Assembly: GCA_943789165.1 (NCBI GenBank)
Contig: CALSTB010000001.1
Location: forward strand, 273,113-337,112
Source: an uncultured Bacteroidia bacterium
Lineage (GTDB): Bacteria > Bacteroidota > Bacteroidia > NS11-12g > UBA9320
Direction: 5' to 3'
Length of the DNA stretch: 64,000 bases
Shown: positions 34,169 to 43,598 of the stretch, piece after piece
Numbering within the stretch: the stretch's first letter is position 1
Layout of the letters: each line of letters starts with the position of its first letter
The notes under the pieces: model-generated
Databases searched by the model: none
What the model was told of the DNA's origin: nothing
The model's input: only the letters and a program-made list of their open reading frames with translations
Made by a program: the position numbers and the translations under genes

Positions 34169-37090
34169 TTACTCAACTACTATTTTTAACGTTGTTGCGC
34201 CTTGAGAATTGCTTAACCAAAGGAAATAATGTCCTGCAGGTAATTCTCCCACTGGCATGTTGAACGCATTTTGACCAGGATACACGTTAAACGTTTTCGT
34301 TTTTAACGTCTTGCCATTTAAGTCAACCACTTTGGCCACCAACTCGTCTGACGACATAGATCCAAACTCGATATTCAATCTGTCTGAAACAGGATTTGGG
34401 AATATGACTAAACCGTCAAGTTTAAGATTTTCTAATCCAAGGCTAGTTGTGTCAACCGCAATTGACGCAGAACCTTGACAGCCATTTTGGTCTGTAACAG
34501 TAACAGAATACGTGCCTTTATTTTTTACGTAAATGGTTTCTGTGGTTTCTGTCGTGCTCCATTCATATTTAGCATATCCTGAACCCGGAGTCAGAGCCAA
34601 TGAATCACCAAGTGTAATGGTTGTATCGTTACCAAGCGTAATCACAGGTAAAGAAGCGCTGGTTACATTAATTGAATCAGTATACGTACAACTGTGTTTA
34701 TCCGTCACTTTAAGCCAGTAATCACCAATGGTTGTAATCAACAATGAATCATTGTTTGAGTTGTTATTCCATTTGTACGTCGTCATGTCTTTTGGACCAA
34801 CCAAGTAACGTGAACTGCCCACACACAATGCAAAATCTTGTCCTAAGCTAAAACTTGGGGCTGGTCGTTCTCTGATCAAGATGGTATCAGATGAAGGACA
34901 TCCAAAACTGTTAAAAGCAGTTAAGTGGTATTCACCAGCTGCAGTAACTGTTAAGTTTTGCAAGCTTGATGCAGTGTCGTTCCAGATATACCCTGAAAGT
35001 GCACCTGGACCTAAGATGGTAAATGATGCACCCGCACAAAATGTGTCATCTGCTCCCAAACTGAAAGGCGATGATGGGTTTATTAATATCACTATGTCAT
35101 CGGAATATGTACAACCATTTTGATCCACCACGTCTAGTTTATGTGTTTTTTCAGTGGAGGTTTTAAACGTTTGTGTACTTGCTTCTCCGTTGTTCCAATT
35201 GTAGGTAGCCATGTTGGCTGGACCTTTTAATTCGACGGGAGATGCTGAACAAATGGTAGTGTCTTTACCCAAGTTGAAAGTAGGTAAATCAAACACCTGA
35301 ACAACCATTGTGTCATTGTATGTACAGCTATTTCCATCAATACCAGTAAAGTAGATGGTGTCGTTTTGTTTTACTGAATTTGTGCGTTTGTTAGAGTTGA
35401 TGTGTTTCCCCACCCATAAGTATGAAATCAAATTGGCATTCCCAACGATGGTTGCAGAATCACCAGAACAAAAACTAGTATCTCTTGCCATGTCTGCAGT
35501 AAGGTATTGGTTCACTTTAACCGTAACGATAGCTGAATCAGAACCACACGCTTGATCGTTAGAACTAACAACCAGTTTATACGCAGTAGTTGTTGTAGGC
35601 GCAACGCTTGGGTTTGCTTTTGTACTCACTTGTTTGCCTGAACCATCAGTCCAAACATATTTTAAACCTTTAACGGCAGTATTGCCTAAGGTTACAGAAT
35701 TACCAGCACATACCTCAACTTGAGTCTTTGGTAAGGCTGCTGAAATCTGACAACAAAGTGTAGAGTCCGTTATACCTGAAATCGTTGTTGTGCTTACAGA
35801 AGGTGTTTGTGTCGCATAACCTGTAAGGGCAGTACCGAATGACTTACTTACTAGGTTTAAGGTGAAAGAGTTTATGGGTTCAACGCCAGAATTACATAGA
35901 GCTGATCCGTTTTGACGAATTTTAGAAATAAATAAATCATCGTCGCCACTTGTGTTGAAAGATCGTGAGGTTGATAAAATGACAAAACCACCATCTCTTG
36001 AGGTAGTAACATCAGTCGGCCAATGACCATCTCTAGAAGACCCACCAAGTAAAATAGAATTACCAAGTGTTCCAGAAGAACTAAAGTCAGAATAAATGAC
36101 TTGTCGGTCACCTACTTGTGGTTCAGCGTATCCAACGATACCAAATCCAGCGTTCGATGGTTTGATTACTACGTCAAATGCTCTATCCTCACCTGTTGTA
36201 CCAAGTGCTTGCGCGTTAATGTTATTTCCAGAAGTGTCGCAAGTCAGCACAAAAATATCATTGTCTCCTGCGCTCACTGCCTTTGTCCAACCTGTGATAA
36301 TGTATTTGTTTCTGTCCACTTTCACGTCCCAACCTGCATCATCTGAGGTGGAGCCATATGTTTTCATCCACTTGAAACCACCAGTGGAATCAAACTTGGC
36401 AATAAATGCATCAGACGATCCTGAGCTACCAGTCAACCCACCATTCGTGATACTATCGTACGTTGTTAAACCTGTAATGATTACGTTGCCTCTATTATCT
36501 TCCGCCAAACCATACGCTTCTTCGTTTCCTGGGCTACCAAATGATTTATACCATCTGACATTTCCACCTGAACCAAGCTTTACAAGGAAGCCTTGATCAC
36601 CGTTCGAATCATTTCTTACAAACCCAGTCATGTAATAACCGCTGCTGTATAAAGACCGAATAATGTTGTAACCGTCCTCCACACTATCAGAGGCAATGGT
36701 ACGAGCCCAAACGACTTTACCAGTTTTATCAATTTTCATGGCTAAAGCATCTCCATTAGCGTTGTACGAATTTGTGGAACCAGCCACAACAAATCCTGAG
36801 TCATTTGCTAACGTTACATTCCACGCAATATCATCTCCACTTTCTCCGTATGCCTTCGACCATTCAACTTGGCCCATGCCATCTGTTTTGACAATTAGCA
36901 TGTCTTTTTTACCTTTTCCGTAACTTTCTGTGTAACCTACACTGATGTATCCACCATCTAGTGTGCGTTCCAAACCGTAACTGTTTTCGGCTTTAGATCC
37001 ACCGATAGTTCGTTGAAATAAGTTTTCTTGAGCAAAAGCACTAGAAAATAAGCCAAACACCAACGCGATAAGTCCAATCGTTTTTTTCAT
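34169..37090 (-). CDS. Large T9SS-secreted protein: propeller-like N-terminus, Ig-like repeats, sorting domain
   Basis: About 973 residues from ATG 37090 (signal MKKTIGLIALVFGLFSSAFAQ). Residues about 20-420 form a repeat domain of roughly 50-residue units (GLERTLDGGYISVGYTES, VTLANDSGFVVAGST, DVKVDRNKYIITGWT), the delta-60/SBBP-like pattern. Residues about 440-880 are five to six Ig/PKD-like repeats of about 75 residues with FxLGxDTxxC and YxWNxG cores (TFNLGKDTTICS, SFSLGQDFALCVGSS, LPVITLGNDTT). The C-terminus is a T9SS type A sorting domain (LVIFPNPVSDRLNIEFGS, GHYFLWL, TLKIVVE). An upstream in-frame ATG (37153) is rejected because it masks the signal peptide. A surface adhesin is plausible. 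It lies eight bases before gldA. Confidence 0.9.
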   Translation of the reverse strand: MKKTIGLIALVFGLFSSAFAQENLFQRTIGGSKAENSYGLERTLDGGYISVGYTESYGKGKKDMLIVKTDGMGQVEWSKAYGESGDDIAWNVTLANDSGFVVAGSTNSYNANGDALAMKIDKTGKVVWARTIASDSVEDGYNIIRSLYSSGYYMTGFVRNDSNGDQGFLVKLGSGGNVRWYKSFGSPGNEEAYGLAEDNRGNVIITGLTTYDSITNGGLTGSSGSSDAFIAKFDSTGGFKWMKTYGSTSDDAGWDVKVDRNKYIITGWTKAVSAGDNDIFVLTCDTSGNNINAQALGTTGEDRAFDVVIKPSNAGFGIVGYAEPQVGDRQVIYSDFSSSGTLGNSILLGGSSRDGHWPTDVTTSRDGGFVILSTSRSFNTSGDDDLFISKIRQNGSALCNSGVEPINSFTLNLVSKSFGTALTGYATQTPSVSTTTISGITDSTLCCQISAALPKTQVEVCAGNSVTLGNTAVKGLKYVWTDGSGKQVSTKANPSVAPTTTTAYKLVVSSNDQACGSDSAIVTVKVNQYLTADMARDTSFCSGDSATIVGNANLISYLWVGKHINSNKRTNSVKQNDTIYFTGIDGNSCTYNDTMVVQVFDLPTFNLGKDTTICSASPVELKGPANMATYNWNNGEASTQTFKTSTEKTHKLDVVDQNGCTYSDDIVILINPSSPFSLGADDTFCAGASFTILGPGALSGYIWNDTASSLQNLTVTAAGEYHLTAFNSFGCPSSDTILIRERPAPSFSLGQDFALCVGSSRYLVGPKDMTTYKWNNNSNNDSLLITTIGDYWLKVTDKHSCTYTDSINVTSASLPVITLGNDTTITLGDSLALTPGSGYAKYEWSTTETTETIYVKNKGTYSVTVTDQNGCQGSASIAVDTTSLGLENLKLDGLVIFPNPVSDRLNIEFGSMSSDELVAKVVDLNGKTLKTKTFNVYPGQNAFNMPVGELPAGHYFLWLSNSQGATTLKIVVE

Positions 37091-37334
37091 ATTTAAGTTG
37101 TTCTTTTTGCCTTTAACTGGTCTGTTCAGACCCAAATTAAAAGTAAACCGCAATCTATGTATTATTCAAATACTATAAAAAAAAGATAACCGTGGATTTT
37201 GCATTTTTACATTATTCAGTATGTTGGGTTTTATCTGCTTTTTGCTCGAGTAAATCACCCAAGGTGTGGAGATTCACGCAACTGATGATTTCACAATAAC
37301 ATCCAACTGTATTACTACAGAACTGTTGTAAATA

Positions 37335-37916
37335 TTATTTCGAACCAATAAAACGGTTACACAACTGGATACTGTAATTCACAAAACTCTCAAGACGTTG
37401 TTTATAACCAGAATCTTTGATGAAATTTCCTGAATTGTCTAACTCCTGAGGTGTATAATGAGATTCAAACTTATTGGGTGAGCAAACAGATTGTCCGCCT
37501 AAGTAGAAAATAAGTTTTTCGAGAACTGATGAAAGTTGCATCGTAGGTAATCGTCCTCCTATACCAGAACTCACCCCTACAAAAGCAAATACCTTATTGT
37601 CGTATAAAAACTTGTGGTTATTCCCACTATAATGATTGGTCATATTAGCCAATTCTGGCGATACCAACCAGTTGTATTCCGGACTTAATATGTAAACCAG
37701 ATCAGCGTTACCCCAAGTATCGATAAGGTCTTTTTGGAATGTTGTCGGGTTTTGTTCATCAATGGGTTCACCATTGAAAAAGGGCAAATCGTATGCTCTA
37801 AAATCAACAATGGTAACATCGTGATTTTCGGCAGTATGAAGCGCATTTAACGCTTTTGCAACACGTACCGTGTTGTTTCCTTTTCTTGATGTACCTGATA
37901 ATATCGCTACTTTCAT
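37335..37916 (-). CDS. NAD(P)H-dependent FMN reductase family protein
   Basis: A 193-residue flavodoxin-fold enzyme: SGTSRKGNNTVRVAKAL (FMN phosphate loop, residues about 7-24), FFNGEPIDEQN, SPEYNWLVSPELANMTNHY (isoalloxazine-contact loop) and GVSSGIGGRLPTMQLSSVL. It reduces FMN, quinones or similar acceptors with NAD(P)H. Last of a four-gene run with tyrS, a flavin reductase and a two-TM protein; two bases after the latter. No terminator was found after it. Length is normal. Confidence 0.9.
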   Translation of the reverse strand: MKVAILSGTSRKGNNTVRVAKALNALHTAENHDVTIVDFRAYDLPFFNGEPIDEQNPTTFQKDLIDTWGNADLVYILSPEYNWLVSPELANMTNHYSGNNHKFLYDNKVFAFVGVSSGIGGRLPTMQLSSVLEKLIFYLGGQSVCSPNKFESHYTPQELDNSGNFIKDSGYKQRLESFVNYSIQLCNRFIGSK

Positions 37917-37918
37917 TG

Positions 37919-38467
37919 CTAACCCACTTCTTTTAAATGTTTGCTTATCTCTTTCGTATTTTTCAAATTTCTGGCAAGGTCAATTAAGGCTAGCGGACTT
38001 TTAGGTCGACTATAAATCTCCACACCTTCATTTTTTCGCTCGAGTGTGACAATGTCTTTGAAACCATAACCATTCCGGACCAAAATTTTGTATGCATCTT
38101 GGCTGCTAGTTAAAACAGTCATGCGCTTTGGGTGCTTTATGAGTAACGCCTCAACTTTAATCTGAAGCTGTTCCGGTGTCCAAGCACTATTAGTAATCAT
38201 AAAGCGTTGCCGCATTTTTAGATACTGTTTTGGATCAACGTTTTTTTCTTCTTCAAATGACATTGCATGCCAGGTGTTGAGCACCATTCCGATACCAACG
38301 GCAATCACCAACGACCAATTGTGGTCTACCGTTAAGAAGTCGTAACCATATTTCATTTTACCTTGTTTCATTGCAACCAATGCCGCACTTACTGGCAAAG
38401 TGATCAAACTTAGTTTAATCCAGTTGATCAGGTAAATAACCAGCTTGAATAAGGATTTACTGTTCAT
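37919..38467 (-). CDS. Two-TM protein of unknown function in flavin-enzyme cluster
   Basis: A 182-residue protein with two N-terminal membrane helices (LINWIKLSLITLPVSAALV and WSLVIAVGIGMVLNTWHAM) and a cytoplasmic domain of about 110 residues (EEEKNVDPKQYLKMRQRF to the C-terminus) rich in charged helices and a RKNEGVEIYSRPKS strand. I do not recognise a family. Its start overlaps the flavin reductase gene by 11 bases and its end is two bases from the FMN reductase gene, so a redox- or flavin-linked role is possible by association only. Confidence 0.65.
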   Translation of the reverse strand: MNSKSLFKLVIYLINWIKLSLITLPVSAALVAMKQGKMKYGYDFLTVDHNWSLVIAVGIGMVLNTWHAMSFEEEKNVDPKQYLKMRQRFMITNSAWTPEQLQIKVEALLIKHPKRMTVLTSSQDAYKILVRNGYGFKDIVTLERKNEGVEIYSRPKSPLALIDLARNLKNTKEISKHLKEVG

Positions 38468-39320
38468 TGTAGGTATTCTTTAATAACACGCAAAGTGCTT
38501 CGAACGTTTTATTATCTTGTAACAAAGCTTTGGCTGTATGGAAAGCGTCATCGGCAGACATGGTTTCGGCCTTTTGATATTCATCCTCCATTGGAATCGC
38601 TTCAAGCTGGCCCAACTGACCAAGATGGTTCCCAGTTAGCTCACTTGAGTATTTAATATGTTCAGGTAATTGATCTACGCCAATACCAATAGAAGTAATG
38701 GGTTTTGGAATTTCAAATAAAGATTCTCCGTTTGCTCGACAATAGAAATTACCGCCCATGCGGGCTACTAAATCTATTTTCCGAGGATCAATGTGGTTGT
38801 TTTCGGTAATAATGGATTCATCAATGTGTAGTTTGACTATTTCACAAATAATTAAGTTCCCTGCACCACCACCTTGTCCGAGTTCTTTAATTTCTATGAC
38901 CTTACATTCTAGTTGAACTGGCGACTCTTTAACACGAAATGGCTTGATGAGTTCGGAAGCAACTGGAGTGAATCCAGCTTTAACAAATTCGTCTACTCCT
39001 TTAGGATAGGGAGAACTGGCCAAACTCATTTGTTGAACCATGTTGTAGTTCACCATGTTAACGACTACTTCAGGTACCACCTTACAGTTATCGTATGTGT
39101 TTTTGCTAGCACCTGTTCTTCCACTTCTTGCTGGTGAGAAAACCAAGATAGGAGGATTGGCACTAAACACATTGAAGAAACTGAAAGGGGCCAAATTCGA
39201 AACACCGTTTTCGTCGATGGTACTTGCAAAGCAAATGGGACGTGGACCAACACTTCCCAACAAAAACTGGTGTAATTGTGGAATGGCTAAATCACTTGGG
39301 TTAATGCTTTTGATGCTCAT
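38457..39320 (-). CDS. Flavin reductase family protein (FMN-binding split barrel)
   Basis: A 287-residue protein with the split-barrel flavin reductase signature: GPRPICFASTIDENGVSNLAPFS written in shorter form as GPRPICFAST and NLAPFSFFN, then ILVFSPARSG, VVNMVNY and the acidic/His strand LIICEIVKLHIDE. The C-terminal 80 residues (after IPKPITSIGIGVDQLP) are an extra helical region ending in KALLQDNKTFEALCVLLKN. Likely binds FMN and transfers electrons from NAD(P)H. Its start overlaps the tyrS stop (ATGA, 39317-39320), giving translational coupling. Confidence 0.88.
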   Translation of the reverse strand: MSIKSINPSDLAIPQLHQFLLGSVGPRPICFASTIDENGVSNLAPFSFFNVFSANPPILVFSPARSGRTGASKNTYDNCKVVPEVVVNMVNYNMVQQMSLASSPYPKGVDEFVKAGFTPVASELIKPFRVKESPVQLECKVIEIKELGQGGGAGNLIICEIVKLHIDESIITENNHIDPRKIDLVARMGGNFYCRANGESLFEIPKPITSIGIGVDQLPEHIKYSSELTGNHLGQLGQLEAIPMEDEYQKAETMSADDAFHTAKALLQDNKTFEALCVLLKNTYNEQ

Positions 39321-40597
39321 GAACCAACACTCAATAGGAAATAATTCTTCTTACCTCTTTGTAACAAAACAAAGCGGTTTTTGATTAGATCGGCAGTTGT
39401 GAACGTATATTCTTCGGTTACCTTTTCACGGTTAACAGAGATGGAATTTTCTTTCAACGCGCGTTTTGCTTCTCCTTTCGAACTTACTAAACCACATTCG
39501 GCCAAGACATCAACAACGTTCATTCCTTCAATTGATTGGATATTGCCTTGTTTGGCACCACTAAACACATCTAAGAAATCTCCTTGTTCCAGCTGTCTTA
39601 AATTGCCCATTACGTCGTCAGAAAACAAGATACCGGATAAGTATTCCGCCTTTTTTAATTCTTCTTCGCCATGCACCCAAGTAGTTACTTCCTGAGCTAG
39701 TCGCTTTTGCAAACCACGTAAATGCTCGTTTCCTTTATGGTCGGCAACAATTTGATCTATAGTAGGCTGGTCTAAAAGGGTAAAAATCTTAATCAATTTC
39801 TCAGCTTCTTCATCTCCTGTCTTAATCCAAAATTGGTAGAATTGGTAAGGAGTCGTTTTGGCAGGATCTAACCAGATGTTGCCTCCCTCAGACTTACCGA
39901 ACTTACTACCGTCAGGTTTTGTTAGCAATGGCGCAGTGATGGCGTAAGCTTCCTTGCCACCTTTTCTTCTGATTAATTCTGTACCCGTTACAATGTTACC
40001 CCATTGGTCGCTTCCGCCCATTTGAAGTTTACAGTTTTTATGCTCGTTCAGGTAGTAGAAATCATAACCCTGTACCAATTGGTAACTGAATTCCGTAAAT
40101 GAAATACCGTCATCAATACGGTTCTTAACAGAATCCTTGGCTAACATGTAGTTGACTGTGATATGCTTACCAATGTCGCGGATAAATTCAAGGAAATTTA
40201 AGTTTTTAAACCAATCGTAATTGTTGGCCATTTCCGCGGCGTTTTCACCCGTAAAATCTAAAAACTGTTCAAGCTGTTTCTTCTGACAAGCTAAATTGTG
40301 ATTCAGCGTGTCTAAGTCTAACAACGTACGTTCTGCTTTTTTCCCAGATGGATCTCCCACCATACCAGTTGCTCCTCCTACCAAGGCAATCGGACGGTGA
40401 CCTGCGCGTTGCAAGTGCACCAACAGTATGATTGGAACTAAGTTACCGATGTGTAAGGAATCGGCGGTTGGATCAAATCCAACATATCCAGTAATTTGTT
40501 CTTTCGATAATGCTTCCTCAACACCTGGAATGTGTTGGTGATGAAGGCCTCTCCATTGAAGCTCTTCGATTAAATCAAATTTTGGGGTAAAAGACAT
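39317..40597 (-). CDS. tyrS: Tyrosyl-tRNA synthetase
   Basis: A 426-residue class I synthetase charging tRNA-Tyr. The HIGH-type motif is in GFDPTADSLHIGNLVPI (about residue 40-56), the KMSKS-type loop reads KFGKSEGGNIWLD (about 232), tyrosine-site residues appear in QLVQGYDFYYL and QMGGSDQWGNI, and a C-terminal S4 RNA-binding domain includes SKGEAKRALKENSISVN. Length fits the bacterial TyrS form. It has its own strong promoter and leads three redox or unknown genes by overlapping junctions, an unusual company for a synthetase. Confidence 0.97.
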   Translation of the reverse strand: MSFTPKFDLIEELQWRGLHHQHIPGVEEALSKEQITGYVGFDPTADSLHIGNLVPIILLVHLQRAGHRPIALVGGATGMVGDPSGKKAERTLLDLDTLNHNLACQKKQLEQFLDFTGENAAEMANNYDWFKNLNFLEFIRDIGKHITVNYMLAKDSVKNRIDDGISFTEFSYQLVQGYDFYYLNEHKNCKLQMGGSDQWGNIVTGTELIRRKGGKEAYAITAPLLTKPDGSKFGKSEGGNIWLDPAKTTPYQFYQFWIKTGDEEAEKLIKIFTLLDQPTIDQIVADHKGNEHLRGLQKRLAQEVTTWVHGEEELKKAEYLSGILFSDDVMGNLRQLEQGDFLDVFSGAKQGNIQSIEGMNVVDVLAECGLVSSKGEAKRALKENSISVNREKVTEEYTFTTADLIKNRFVLLQRGKKNYFLLSVGS

Positions 40598-40613
40598 GAA
40601 TCAATATTTGCGG

Positions 40614-40643
40614 CAAAGATATGGTCTTAATACTAAGAGTCAA
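40614..40643 (-). promoter_or_regulatory. tyrS promoter
   Basis: On the minus strand TTG (40643-40641), a 19-base spacer, TATCTTTG (40621-40614), then 16 bases to ATG 40597. Full consensus match. Confidence 0.65.
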
Positions 40644-40666
40644 CTTCGGTTGTGACGCTGTTTTAG

Positions 40667-40674
40667 TTTATTTG
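40667..40674 (+). promoter_or_regulatory. -7-like element of GNAT gene
   Basis: TTTATTTG, one mismatch to TAnnTTTG, four bases before ATG 40679. Divergent from the tyrS promoter; a TTG at 40650-40652 is only 14 bases upstream, shorter than ideal. Confidence 0.35.
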
Positions 40675-40678
40675 TAGA

Positions 40679-41158
40679 ATGGAAATCTCACACATACGGG
40701 AGGCAAACTCAGAAGATACTGGTCGACTTATAGAGGTTTTTTCAAACAGCATTAAAACTGCCGCAGTCAAGGATTATACGCCCAACGAAATAAAAGAGTG
40801 GCTTAAAACCACCCAGAACAAATCTCGCTGGCGAGATTTATTGAAGGAACAAGTCGTTTTGGTTGCTGAAGTAAGAAATCAAGTGGTGGGCTTTGCATCG
40901 TTGAAGGAAGGAAATTATCTTGACTTCATGTATGTGCATAGCGATTTCATGCGACAAGGAATTGCACAGTGTTTATTAAACGAAGTCCTAGATCGGGTCA
41001 AATCATTAAAAATGGAATCGATTTCTTCTGATGTTAGCATCACTGCCAAACCGTTTTTCGAGAAGAATGGATTTAAAGTTGTTCGTAAGAACGAAAATCA
41101 CCGCGGTGAAGAAGTCTTAATCAACTACCATATGACGTGCGAAGTGCCTACTGCTTGA
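40679..41158 (+). CDS. GNAT-family N-acetyltransferase
   Basis: A 159-residue acetyltransferase: REANSEDTGRLIEVF at the N-terminus, VVGFASLKEGNYLDFMYVHSDFMRQGIAQCLL for motif A with the acetyl-CoA pyrophosphate loop (RQGIA), and KPFFEKNGFKVVRKNE for motif B. It transfers an acetyl group from acetyl-CoA to an amine, target unknown. Divergent from tyrS; its last 11 bases overlap the convergent T9SS gene at 41148. Confidence 0.9.
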   Translation: MEISHIREANSEDTGRLIEVFSNSIKTAAVKDYTPNEIKEWLKTTQNKSRWRDLLKEQVVLVAEVRNQVVGFASLKEGNYLDFMYVHSDFMRQGIAQCLLNEVLDRVKSLKMESISSDVSITAKPFFEKNGFKVVRKNENHRGEEVLINYHMTCEVPTA

Positions 41159-43598
41159 TGACCTTAGCCGTATAAAAGGCATCTTCGGTGGTTACATTGA
41201 TGAAGTACACACTTGGCGTTAAGCTTGACAAGTCAATGGTTTTGTCGTTCGTAATCGATCCTGATAACACCTGCTGACCAGTCATTGAAATGACCTTATA
41301 CGTATTGTCTGTGTTGAATCCGTCAATATCCAAACTCACCATGTTGTCTGTTGGGTTTGGGTAAACAGAAACCTCTTGTTGTGTGTATTGCGTTTGGACC
41401 GAAGATTTATCATCAACAAATGCGAGAACTTCGTTGGTCATTTGGCTATAGTCGTATTCAAAAACAACTTTGGCTCGGTTAAAAAACTCCATTCCTACGT
41501 TGAGATTGCTCAGCATCAACTCAAAAGTAATATGACCTTCGTCGTTCACAATTTCACCGTTTTTAGTTGGATTCGGAGGAAGATCAATGTTTTCGAACTT
41601 ATAAATTAAGATGAGGTAATCAGAATATTTTGGTCCCTCAATGGTAATGGGAATAACTGGGTGACTCCATGCCACGTCTTTTATTTCCAAAATGTTGTTA
41701 ATCAAAGAAACCGTATCTATCACATATACTGAACGCACCGTGTCGTCCGTGTAATTCGCAAAAGATATTTGATATTGAATGGATTCAGTTTCCTGGTTAA
41801 TAACTACAGTATCAGTCCAATTGGTTCCCGGGTTAATGAATTTGTGGATTTCAACATCTTCTTCCATAATCTTTTGAGTCAAGGAACTAGAGTTGTTGTT
41901 GTCATCGTTTTCGCTTTCTGGTTGTGCAATGGTAGCTGTCAACTCCAACAGATTTGTGGCCGTATCTTTCACCTTAAACAAACATTTGATAGCTCCTCTT
42001 TCACCTGGAGATAAGTCTTCCAACGACCAATAAGCGGTGTCTCCAATTACTTTTTCAGGCTTCGGAGATGCGACAAAGTTTTCCAACCTTGAGTCAAAAA
42101 CCAATTTGACATCACCTTTAACAAGTTCAGATGAGCCGAGGTTAGAATAGTTTATGAAATACTGTTGTGTATTTCTGGCTACTGCACGTGGACCTGACGT
42201 TGATGTTAGCACCACCGATAAGTCCTTTACATTGCTTTGTTGTAGTAATGGAAAGTCTATTCGCTCAAGTACATCACCAGGGTCAACTTCCACTGTTTGT
42301 GTAAGGCTCGCACAAGGAGAAGGTCCCCAATATTTGCCAGGACTTACTGTGATGGTGTATTTACCTTCTTCTAAATAAATTTGGTATGAACCGTCAAATT
42401 TTGGACGGATAACACGGTTTCCAGGCTGTATCCGAATTAAGTTTTCATTAAGTTTTTCATCTCTTCCGTTGAAGACACAGTTGTTGTCTTTGTCGTGAAA
42501 CACATTGCCATTCACAATGGCATATTTCGTTTTTGGCAAAGCCGCGATGTGGTTCAATGTGATGCCCCTGTACGACTTAAATTCTCCACCAGCGATTAGT
42601 AGGTCGTTGTGAAACAACAAGTGGTTCACGTTTTCTATTTCTCCAATGTTTAAAGGAGTCCATTTGCCGTTTTCAAATTTGACAATATGATATACCTTTT
42701 GGTCAGTCGAAAACTTGAACATACCAGAAGCGTAAACTATGTCACCGGCTGCAACAAGATCAGATACATAGCTGACTTGATCGAGTCCTGACATTATTTT
42801 CTTTGCTGTGTCTCCCTCGATTTTAAAGAAATAAGATGGCGTTTCATTACTGTTGATGGTACCTGCAGCAATAATACCATCGTTAAACTCAACCATATGA
42901 TAAGGTCTGGCGTAATTATAGGTGAATGGAATGAGCTCGCCCTTTTCAAAGTGGCCAATGTATTTTGACTGAGTTGTACCAATTTTACTAAAAACACCAC
43001 CCACGTAAAAGTGATCTCCTGAACCCAAGGTGGTAAGCACTCCACCGTTGATTGCTTCCAATTCCTTTATACCTGACTCAACCCATTTTTCTCCATCAAA
43101 GAATCCAAGGTTGGCGCTGTTTTTGACTTCTGTACTGGCAAACTGACCAGCAACAACTAGTAAGTCTTTGTATATATTTAGGTCAACAATCGTCTCAAAA
43201 TATTTTACAGCACTGGTGCTGATATTTGGGACATTCACATACTTGCGATTCGAGAATTTAACCAACGATTTCACATTGGTTAAGGTATTAAAGCGATTGA
43301 ATTGACCTGCGATGTACAACTCTTTTTTGTACCACTTCATAGAACTAACTCGAGCACCAGAATCACAGACAAAACTTGGTAGGTGTACCCAAACAGAGCC
43401 ATTCCATATGGAAATGCCATATTGCACCCCGTTTGCGCCTTTGTCGGCTATTTTATAGGCGACGGCTACTGTTTTATCTATTTCCGTCATTGCAACCGGA
43501 CTGTACTTTAGACCGCCGTTTAGAGATTGCCAGACTTGAGCTGTGGTAGTAGCGCAAATAAAACTAAGGGCAGAACATAGTAAAAGTATGTGTCTCAT
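41148..43598 (-). CDS. T9SS-secreted protein with propeller-like and DUF11-like domains
   Basis: An 816-residue exported protein. The signal peptide is MRHILLLCSALSFICATTTAQ. Residues about 22-355 form a Kelch/propeller-like repeat region (FVGG/AGQF motifs: ELYIAGQFNRF, DHFYVGGVFSKIG, LLIAGGEFKSY). Residues about 360-430 are an SdrD/Cna-B-like module (GNVFHDKDNNCVFNGRDE, DGSYQIYLEEGKYTITV). Residues about 440-730 are DUF11-like conserved repeats found on surface proteins. The C-terminus is a T9SS sorting domain (VSVYPNPTDNMVSLDI, SVYFINV, AKVIKQ). Its ATG overlaps the stop of the barrel/anti-sigma-like gene by one base, so it is the third gene of the ECF operon. Confidence 0.9.
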   Translation of the reverse strand: MRHILLLCSALSFICATTTAQVWQSLNGGLKYSPVAMTEIDKTVAVAYKIADKGANGVQYGISIWNGSVWVHLPSFVCDSGARVSSMKWYKKELYIAGQFNRFNTLTNVKSLVKFSNRKYVNVPNISTSAVKYFETIVDLNIYKDLLVVAGQFASTEVKNSANLGFFDGEKWVESGIKELEAINGGVLTTLGSGDHFYVGGVFSKIGTTQSKYIGHFEKGELIPFTYNYARPYHMVEFNDGIIAAGTINSNETPSYFFKIEGDTAKKIMSGLDQVSYVSDLVAAGDIVYASGMFKFSTDQKVYHIVKFENGKWTPLNIGEIENVNHLLFHNDLLIAGGEFKSYRGITLNHIAALPKTKYAIVNGNVFHDKDNNCVFNGRDEKLNENLIRIQPGNRVIRPKFDGSYQIYLEEGKYTITVSPGKYWGPSPCASLTQTVEVDPGDVLERIDFPLLQQSNVKDLSVVLTSTSGPRAVARNTQQYFINYSNLGSSELVKGDVKLVFDSRLENFVASPKPEKVIGDTAYWSLEDLSPGERGAIKCLFKVKDTATNLLELTATIAQPESENDDNNNSSSLTQKIMEEDVEIHKFINPGTNWTDTVVINQETESIQYQISFANYTDDTVRSVYVIDTVSLINNILEIKDVAWSHPVIPITIEGPKYSDYLILIYKFENIDLPPNPTKNGEIVNDEGHITFELMLSNLNVGMEFFNRAKVVFEYDYSQMTNEVLAFVDDKSSVQTQYTQQEVSVYPNPTDNMVSLDIDGFNTDNTYKVISMTGQQVLSGSITNDKTIDLSSLTPSVYFINVTTEDAFYTAKVIKQ

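Noticed and set aside
36096..36596. 166-codon plus-strand frame
   Set aside because: Antisense of the T9SS repeat protein at 34169-37090, whose frame, signal peptide and sorting domain are clear.
37091..37334. Possible promoter and small gene in the gap between the T9SS protein and FMN reductase
   Set aside because: A degenerate -7 (TTAATTTG, 37140-37133) lacks a -33 at proper spacing and no coding frame looks real; too weak to list.
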